Assembly: GCA_018712785.1 (NCBI GenBank)
Contig: DVGK01000054.1
Location: 1-43,694 of the forward strand
Length of the DNA stretch: 43,694 nt
Direction of reading: 5' to 3'
From: Candidatus Choladousia intestinavium
GTDB lineage: Bacteria > Bacillota > Clostridia > Lachnospirales > Lachnospiraceae
Shown: one piece after another, positions 38,640 to 43,694 of the stretch
How the letters are laid out: every line of letters starts with the position of its first letter
Numbering within the stretch: position 1 is the first letter of the stretch
Made by a program: the position numbers and the translations under genes
The notes under the pieces: model-generated
Told to the model about the DNA's origin: nothing
Databases searched by the model: none
What the model saw: only the letters and a program-made list of their open reading frames with translations

Positions 38640-39550
38640 TACTTCCGGCGTACAATGAAGAAAAAATGATCGGCAAAGCAGCCGGCACCATTGGGGAAAT
38701 CCTCGCCAAAGCGGGCATACCTTATGAAATTATTTTTGTAAATGACGGATCCCGGGATCATACCTGGGAGGAAATTCAGAAAACAGCCGGAGAAAAGGCC
38801 GAGGTGCTGGGAATCCGATTTTCCAGGAATTTCGGGAAGGAGGCCGCTATGATGGCCGGCCTGGCCGCGGCTTCCGGAGACTGCTGCGCTGTCATGGACT
38901 GCGATCTGCAGCACCCGCCCCAGACGCTGGTGGAAATGTACCGGCTGTGGGAGCAGGGGTATGAAGTGGTGGAGGGAGTCAAAAGAAGCCGCGGGAAGGA
39001 GAGCGCGGCCCACCGCATGAGCGCCGGGCTTTTCTATAAGATCATTTCCCGGGCAGTGAAGATTGACATGTCCAGGGCCTCTGACTTTAAGCTTCTGGAC
39101 CGGAAGGCCGTGGACGCGATTCTGTCTCTGCCGGAGCGGAATCTTTTCTTCCGGGCTCTGTCCTCCTGGGTGGGCTTTAAGACGGCTTCTGTGGAATTCG
39201 ATGTACAGGAACGTACGGAGGGTGAATCCAAGTGGTCCACCTGGTCCCTGATTCAGTACGCGGTGAAGAATATTGTGGCTTTTTCCACAGTACCTATGCA
39301 GTGCGTAACGGTGGCCGGCGTTGTGGTCTTTGTGATGGCGGTGATTCTGGGGATCCAGTCTCTGATCAAGTATTTTTCCGGCCATGCGGTAGAAGGCTTT
39401 ACCACGGTGATTCTGCTGATTCTGATTATCGGCAGCATTATTATGATCAGTCTGGGAATTATCGGATATTACATTGCCAAAATCTACGAGGAAGTGAAAG
39501 GCAGACCCCGGTATATCATTGCCGAGAAGACGAAAAAGAAGGAAGCTTAA
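38627..39550 (+). CDS. DPM/GtrB-type membrane glycosyltransferase (GT2)
   Basis: A 307-residue GT2 enzyme with the motif VNDGSRDHT near 38-46, Asp91 and Asp93 in the DCDLQHPP metal site, and two C-terminal transmembrane helices (about 226-250 and 258-285). This is the layout of dolichyl/undecaprenyl-phosphate sugar synthases (DPM1, GtrB, ArnC). It would load a sugar onto undecaprenyl phosphate for transfer to the polymer outside the cell. AGGAAGGAAGG precedes the ATG inside the overlap with the LicD fusion. No partner flippase or outer-face transferase is visible in the window. Confidence 0.88.
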   Translation: MLSVILPAYNEEKMIGKAAGTIGEILAKAGIPYEIIFVNDGSRDHTWEEIQKTAGEKAEVLGIRFSRNFGKEAAMMAGLAAASGDCCAVMDCDLQHPPQTLVEMYRLWEQGYEVVEGVKRSRGKESAAHRMSAGLFYKIISRAVKIDMSRASDFKLLDRKAVDAILSLPERNLFFRALSSWVGFKTASVEFDVQERTEGESKWSTWSLIQYAVKNIVAFSTVPMQCVTVAGVVVFVMAVILGIQSLIKYFSGHAVEGFTTVILLILIIGSIIMISLGIIGYYIAKIYEEVKGRPRYIIAEKTKKKEA

Positions 39551-39648
39551 TTCTGCCTGCAAAATTATCACATTTGTAATGGATGTATCGGAAAAATGTG
39601 AATTATGTAAAATGCAGGTTAAATTTTGGAAAGGTTCAGACAACTATA

Positions 39649-39677
39649 TTGACAAGGAAATTTCCCGGTGCAATAAT
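39649..39677 (+). promoter_or_regulatory. Promoter of the metallophosphoesterase gene
   Basis: TTGACA (39649-39654), 17 nt, then AATAAT (39672-39677; ATAATA with 18-nt spacing is equally good). An imperfect inverted repeat (TTTCCCGGTGC against GCACACGGGAA, within 39658-39707) overlaps the -10 box and start site and ends in five T residues, so the leader could act as an attenuator. Confidence 0.5.
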
Positions 39678-39782
39678 ATTTTTGGCACACGGGAATTTTT
39701 ACTTCAGGGCCCGAAGTTTACCTCCTGTTACCGGTTTGATACAGAATTATTTTCTGGAGAGAATGAAAGGAGTTAAACAATT

Positions 39783-41507
39783 ATGAAAAATAAAGTTGTT
39801 GCCGCGCTTCTGGCTTCATTAGCCATTTTAGGAACATGTCCGGTTTCTTACGCAGCTACGGAGCATTATACAGACAGCAGTGTGATTACCACAGATAACG
39901 CATCCTGGGATGAATGGGTAGAAGGGTGGGAGACCCTTGCCAATGACTTCACTCAGGTTTCCATTACCCCCGGCGCGGATGAGACACAGCTGAACTTTGC
40001 GTGGTACAGCGAAAAGACTGACGCTGAGGCTACTCCGGTGGTTCATTTTGGAACGGATGAGGCGAATCTGGAAGCTTTCACAGGAGAGTCAGGGGATGTG
40101 AACCAGGAGCTGACCGGAGATACCGCTTATGTTTACAACCATGTAACGATAACTGGCCTTGAACCCAACACCACCTATTACTATACTGTTGAGAAGAATG
40201 GAGAACAGACAGAAGTCTGTGAATATACAACACAGGATACAGAAGAAGTGAAGATTCTGTACGTAGGCGACCCGCAGATCGGCGCTTCCAAGGGACAGAC
40301 CCAGGACGGCGCGGAGCTTACGGCGGATGAGACAGGTGCCGCCAACACAGCAGCCAGAAACGACGCATTTTCGTGGAACCGGACTCTGAGCTACGCTTAT
40401 GCAGAGAATCCGGATCTGAATTTTGTCATCTCCGCAGGCGATCAGGTAAACAGAACCGGACAGCCCAAGGAGGAGGAGTACGCGGGATATCTTTCTTCTG
40501 ACGTTCTCTCGGGGCTGGCTGTAGCTACTACGATCGGAAACCATGACTCTCTCAATGAGGATTATATGTATCACTTCAATAATCCCAATGCTTCTGAGTA
40601 CGGCGCTACGGCAGCAGGCGGCGACTACTATTATACATACGGCGATGGACTTTTTATCGTGCTGAATACCAACAACTACAATGTGGCAGAGCATGAAGAG
40701 CTGATCAAAGAGGCAGTAGAAGCGAATCCGGACGCTGTATGGAGAGTGGTAACCATCCATCAGGATATCTACGGCTCAGGCCTTGATCACTCTGATACAG
40801 ACGGCATGATCCTCCGTACACAGCTCACGCCTGTATTTGATTCCTATGACATTGACGTGGTGCTTCAGGGACATGATCACACCTACAGCCGTTCCGCTCT
40901 GCTCTACGGAGACGGACAGCAGCACAACAAGTATGAATTCTCTCTGAACGAGGATGGAACGGATTACGACTGGGATCATGCTACTAACGTAGACACACAG
41001 GAGAAGATTCAGCTGAGCCCCGAAGAGGGAGATGAGGAAGCAGCAGCTGCTCTGGAAGCCTTCCGGGAGGACAACAACTGCTACACCATCGAGGATGTGG
41101 AAGGAAATACCGTTACGGATCCCCAGGGTACTCTGTATATGACCGCGAACTCCGCTTCCGGATCTAAATACTATGAGCTGATCCCGACACAGCAGGATTA
41201 CATCGTAGCCCGCAGCCAGAACTGGCTTCCCAGCTACTCTGTAATCACGATGGATGCCGACAGCTTCTCCATTGAGACGTATCAGATCACAGATGACGGT
41301 ACGGTAGAGACCATCGATGAGGCATTTACCATTGAGAAAACTGGCGCAGCCGGCGCGTCAGAGGAAACAGAAGCAGCAGCAAGCGAAGCTCCAGCGGAGG
41401 AGACCGAGACTGCGGCAGCAGAGACAGAAGCTCCAGCGGAGGAGACTGAGACTGCGGCAGCAGAGACAGAAGCTCCTGCGGAGGAAACAGAGGCCGCTGC
41501 GGAATAA
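39783..41507 (+). CDS. Exported purple acid phosphatase-like metallophosphoesterase
   Basis: A 574-residue secreted protein. Residues 1-25 are a signal peptide ending near VSYA-A. Residues about 40-150 form a fibronectin-like N-terminal domain of the purple acid phosphatase type (FAWYSEK, ITGLEPNTTYYYTVE). Residues about 155-400 are a calcineurin-like phosphoesterase: GDPQIG, SAGDQVNR, IGNHDS, TIHQDIYG and GHDHTYSR, a full dinuclear metal site. The C-terminal about 45 residues are Glu/Ala/Thr repeats, encoded by a 42-bp tandem repeat. No sortase motif or transmembrane anchor follows, so the tail may bind the wall loosely or act as a spacer. It could release phosphate from extracellular esters, possibly from wall polymers (inference). 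Confidence 0.88.
   Translation: MKNKVVAALLASLAILGTCPVSYAATEHYTDSSVITTDNASWDEWVEGWETLANDFTQVSITPGADETQLNFAWYSEKTDAEATPVVHFGTDEANLEAFTGESGDVNQELTGDTAYVYNHVTITGLEPNTTYYYTVEKNGEQTEVCEYTTQDTEEVKILYVGDPQIGASKGQTQDGAELTADETGAANTAARNDAFSWNRTLSYAYAENPDLNFVISAGDQVNRTGQPKEEEYAGYLSSDVLSGLAVATTIGNHDSLNEDYMYHFNNPNASEYGATAAGGDYYYTYGDGLFIVLNTNNYNVAEHEELIKEAVEANPDAVWRVVTIHQDIYGSGLDHSDTDGMILRTQLTPVFDSYDIDVVLQGHDHTYSRSALLYGDGQQHNKYEFSLNEDGTDYDWDHATNVDTQEKIQLSPEEGDEEAAAALEAFREDNNCYTIEDVEGNTVTDPQGTLYMTANSASGSKYYELIPTQQDYIVARSQNWLPSYSVITMDADSFSIETYQITDDGTVETIDEAFTIEKTGAAGASEETEAAASEAPAEETETAAAETEAPAEETETAAAETEAPAEETEAAAE
41385..41503 (+). repeat. 42-bp in-frame tandem repeat
   Basis: Units begin at 41385, 41427 and 41469 (about 2.8 copies) and encode EAPAEETETAAAET repeats. 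The unit length is a multiple of three, so copy number can change without a frameshift. Confidence 0.85.
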
Positions 41508-41526
41508 GCGGGATACTTAGCAGTAA

Positions 41527-42759
41527 ATGAAGAAATTCGTAAAAGCCGGGCTTCCGCCCAAAAGGGCGGCGGTCCGGTATCTCATTATATTCGTATTGAT
41601 CTGCCTGTTTGGATTTTTCGTCGTAAAAATCAATGATGTGGAAAAGACGGAGCTGGTAGTCCGGAGCGGGCAGACTTTTGAAAAAGCGGAAGTAATTGAA
41701 ATCATACAGGATAATTTGCAGGAGAATGGGACCCGGGTAGGCGAGCAGAGGGTCAAGGTGCGGATGCTTACAGGGGAAAAGGAAGGAGAAGAGCTGGAGA
41801 TTACCAGCAGCTCCGGGTACCTCTTTGGAGCGGCCTGCGAGGTGGGAATGCAGGTCATCGTTATGCAGAGCGTATCCGGCGATACGGTGGTGGCCAGCGT
41901 TTATACCCAGGACCGGGAATGGGTGATTTACATTTTCGCGGCCCTCTACCTGCTGGCTCTGGCCCTTGTAGGAGGATGGCAGGGAATGAAAGCCTGCCTT
42001 GGCCTTGTGTTTACCTTTTTTTCCATGATTTTCGTGTATCTTCCCATGATTTACCGGGGATATTCCACTTTCTGGACAGCCGTGTTCCTGTGCTTTATCA
42101 CCACCCTGGTGACTATGTACCTGATCGGCGGCCCCTCCAGAAAGACGGCTGCCGCGATTGCGGGAACGCTGGCCGGAGTGGTGATTGCCGGCGTTTCCGC
42201 CCAGCTTTTCAGCCTGGCCTCCGGAATTACCGGGTACAATGTATCAGATATTGAATCCCTGATGACTCTTTGGAACACAGAGGGAATCCAGGTAGGCGGC
42301 CTTCTGTTTTCAGGCCTTTTGATCTCGGCCTTGGGAGCGGTGATGGATGTGGCTATGTCTGTCAGCAGCTCCCTCCAGGAGATTTACAGTCAGAATCCCT
42401 CTATGACCCGATTTGAGATTTTCAAATCCGGCATGCACGTAGGGCGGGATATGATGGGAACTGACAGCAACACGCTGATTCTTGCCTTTGTGGGAGGCAG
42501 TGTCAGCACCCTGCTTTTGGATTACGCCTACGATCTTCCCTACCTCCAGATTATCAATTCCAACAATATCGGAATCTCTATTATGCAGGGACTGGCAGGG
42601 AGCTTCGGCGTTGTCCTCTGTGTTCCCCTTACGGTGCTGATCTGCACGGCGCTGTTCTATGGACATCCTGTAAAGAGAGCCGCGCAGGCAGGAGAAACAG
42701 AAGCAGAAAGCGAAGCGGGAGCAGAAGAAGAGCCCGCGGCAGGAGCAGAGGGGAAATAA
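41527..42759 (+). CDS. YibE/F-family membrane protein
   Basis: A 410-residue membrane protein of the YibE/F-like family. An N-terminal helix (about 18-36) is followed by an extracytoplasmic beta-rich domain (about 40-130). Seven or so helices then carry the conserved GALGAVMDVAMSVSSSLQEI and GRDMMGTDSNTLILAFVG motifs near 270-325. The tail is a short acidic Glu/Ala stretch similar in composition to the end of the preceding phosphatase. The function of the family is not established; a transport role is usually assumed. It begins 19 nt after the phosphatase gene, with a weak ribosome site. Confidence 0.88.
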   Translation: MKKFVKAGLPPKRAAVRYLIIFVLICLFGFFVVKINDVEKTELVVRSGQTFEKAEVIEIIQDNLQENGTRVGEQRVKVRMLTGEKEGEELEITSSSGYLFGAACEVGMQVIVMQSVSGDTVVASVYTQDREWVIYIFAALYLLALALVGGWQGMKACLGLVFTFFSMIFVYLPMIYRGYSTFWTAVFLCFITTLVTMYLIGGPSRKTAAAIAGTLAGVVIAGVSAQLFSLASGITGYNVSDIESLMTLWNTEGIQVGGLLFSGLLISALGAVMDVAMSVSSSLQEIYSQNPSMTRFEIFKSGMHVGRDMMGTDSNTLILAFVGGSVSTLLLDYAYDLPYLQIINSNNIGISIMQGLAGSFGVVLCVPLTVLICTALFYGHPVKRAAQAGETEAESEAGAEEEPAAGAEGK

Positions 42760-42840
42760 AAGCTTTTTCCAGGAATAAAGGGCAGGGCGCAGGAATAGAA
42801 TGGGAAAGAACATACAGATTTTCTCTGAAAAAGGAGTCGT

Positions 42841-43455
42841 ATGAATCTTCTCTGGGGCGCTATGATTCTGATCGGAATGATTTATGGAGTGTTTTCGGGA
42901 CGCGCGGAGGATGTGTCAGAGGCCGTTCTTTCCTCTGCCAGGGAGGCTGTGAACTTAAGTATTACGATGATGGGAGTCATGGCCTTCTGGACGGGACTTA
43001 TGGAAATCGCTAAGGATGCGGGACTGATCACGTCTATGGAGAGGAAAATGCAGCCGCTCATTCGCTTCCTGTTTCCGGGAATTCCTCCGGATCATCCGGC
43101 GGGCGTTTCCATCAGTACCTGCTTTCTGGCAAACTTTTTAGGACTCGGAAACGCTGCCACCCCGGCGGGACTTAAGGCAATGGAAGAGCTGAACGGTCTG
43201 GAAGAGCAGAGAAGGAAAGGGCTGGCCCCGGGGGCACCTGTAATGAGGGGAACGGCCAGCAATGAAATGTGTACGTTTCTGATCCTGAATATTTCTTCCC
43301 TGCAGCTGATTCCCATGAGCGTCATCGCTTACCGGGCACAGTACGGCAGTCCCAATCCGACGGCCATCACAGGGCCGGCCATTGCGGCTACGGCTGTGAG
43401 CACGGGGGTGGCGGTGGTGTTTTGCAAAATAATGGATTTAAGGCGGAGAGGGTGA
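42841..43455 (+). CDS. spmA: Spore maturation protein A (SpmA), without adjacent spmB
   Basis: A 204-residue membrane protein with the Gate/nucleoside-recognition domain. Diagnostic segments are SAREAVNLSITMMGVMAFW, CFLANFLGLGNAATPAGLKAM and GTASNEMCTFLILNISSLQL. SpmA and SpmB together promote spore core dehydration, and the two genes are normally adjacent. Here no spmB frame follows; a GTG overlapping the spmA stop opens only 17 codons (43452-43505) before TAA. AT-rich DNA with its own promoter begins just after. AAGGAG precedes the ATG. It marks the organism as a probable spore former or a descendant of one. Confidence 0.9.
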   Translation: MNLLWGAMILIGMIYGVFSGRAEDVSEAVLSSAREAVNLSITMMGVMAFWTGLMEIAKDAGLITSMERKMQPLIRFLFPGIPPDHPAGVSISTCFLANFLGLGNAATPAGLKAMEELNGLEEQRRKGLAPGAPVMRGTASNEMCTFLILNISSLQLIPMSVIAYRAQYGSPNPTAITGPAIAATAVSTGVAVVFCKIMDLRRRG

Positions 43456-43493
43456 GACCTCTTCGCTTTTGTGGTGTTTTTACTACCATTTTG

Positions 43494-43522
43494 TTGACAT
43501 CATAAAAAGCCAATAATAAAAT
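43494..43522 (+). promoter_or_regulatory. Consensus promoter of the leader region
   Basis: TTGACA (43494-43499), exactly 17 nt, then TAAAAT (43517-43522). The expected start lies near 43529, giving an AT-rich leader of at least 165 nt. Confidence 0.75.
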
Positions 43523-43558
43523 GAAAGAAAAAATTCATTGTAAAAGGAAATTAAAATA

Positions 43559-43588
43559 ATGTACGATGTAGCTGTAATGGTTAAGTAA
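43559..43588 (+). CDS. Nine-codon leader peptide
   Basis: ATG at 43559 encodes MYDVAVMVK and stops at TAA 43586-43588, with an AAAGG site about 12 nt upstream. The stop and last codon lie inside the left arm of the following 27-bp hairpin, so a stalled ribosome would open the stem. This is the layout of attenuation leaders found before antibiotic-resistance genes such as ABC-F, Erm and Tet ribosomal-protection genes. The gene it serves must lie beyond the right edge of the window. Confidence 0.5.
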   Translation: MYDVAVMVK

Positions 43589-43645
43589 TACTTTCCCTAT
43601 CTGCCGTCACTCGATAGTACGGCAGATAGGGAAAGTATTACTTAA
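43581..43645 (+). promoter_or_regulatory. Perfect 27-bp hairpin, likely attenuator stem
   Basis: Arms 43581-43607 and 43619-43645 are perfect reverse complements, with an 11-nt loop that can pair further (ACT/AGT). The left arm overlaps the end of the nine-codon leader. No T-run follows, so this is more likely an anti-terminator or ribosome-sensing stem than a terminator. Confidence 0.7.
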
Positions 43646-43667
43646 ATGAATGTAAAAAGTGGAAGTG

Positions 43668-43694
43668 AATTGGTCAGACACCTTCTGACCAATT
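43668..43694 (+). terminator. Second perfect hairpin at the window end
   Basis: AATTGGTCAGA (43668-43678) and TCTGACCAATT (43684-43694) pair perfectly around a 5-nt loop. The window ends on the last base of the stem, so a T-run cannot be seen. It is the likely terminator of an attenuation system. Confidence 0.55.

Noticed and set aside
41385-41503. CRISPR-like direct repeats
   Set aside because: The 42-bp units are adjacent without spacers and lie in frame inside a protein-coding tail.
43452-43505. GTG-started 17-codon frame as a truncated spmB
   Set aside because: The overlap with the spmA stop is suggestive, but the 17 residues do not clearly match the SpmB N-terminus, so it is not called as a gene.

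Overview
The window looks like chromosomal DNA of a spore-forming, anaerobic-type Firmicute, most likely a Clostridia / Lachnospiraceae gut bacterium (inference). The basis is strong AGGAGG-type ribosome sites, several TTG and GTG starts, roughly balanced GC, a spore maturation gene (spmA), an AGCS symporter, YibE/F, DUF4405-plus-flavodoxin, and teichoic-acid-type glycopolymer genes. No tRNA, rRNA, CRISPR array or complete transposon was recognised.

Layout. (1) 1-735: purine-rich DNA with no intact gene. (2) 736-3454: an amidohydrolase (minus strand), then a two-gene unit of a DUF4405 membrane protein and a lipoprotein flavodoxin. (3) 3.5-5.8 kb: a scrapyard of small toxin-antitoxin-like genes. 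It holds an MNT nucleotidyltransferase with a broken HEPN partner, a small gene with a GNAT acetyltransferase frameshifted by a 10-bp tandem duplication, an IS66 transposase tail, and a second MNT/HEPN remnant. (4) 5.8-12.25 kb: redox and stress genes. These are an extended SDR, a protein with three Nif11-like repeats, an NmrA-like oxidoreductase behind two identical-spacing operators, a class-M-like sirtuin, an aldo/keto reductase, a LysR regulator and a decayed second aldo/keto reductase. (5) 12.3-17.4 kb: a cupin-PocR-histidine kinase with its REC-AraC response regulator, next to an AGCS amino-acid symporter and an active-site-divergent SHMT-like enzyme. (6) 17.5-27.1 kb: flavin reductase, a large TPR / acidic / P-loop protein, LUD protein, a TagF-like transferase (minus), a cytidylate-kinase-like protein, TcdA and PepT.

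(7) 27.2-39.55 kb is the most distinctive part: a promoter-led run of nine co-directional genes for making and exporting a cell-surface polymer. It contains an ABC permease, an ABC ATPase fused in frame to UDP-galactopyranose mutase, a large TagF-like transferase, a TagB-like transferase, an IspD/TarI-type cytidylyltransferase, an intact SDR, a catalytically dead SDR, a second dead SDR fused to LicD, and a DPM/GtrB-type glycosyltransferase. Together they suggest a polymer built from CDP-activated alditol phosphate, containing galactofuranose and exported by a TagGH/Wzm-Wzt-type transporter (inference).

(8) 39.6-43.7 kb: an exported purple-acid-phosphatase-like metallophosphoesterase, a YibE/F membrane protein and spmA without spmB. 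The window ends in AT-rich DNA with a consensus promoter, a nine-codon leader peptide and two perfect hairpins. This has the architecture of a translation-sensing attenuator for a gene just beyond the right edge.
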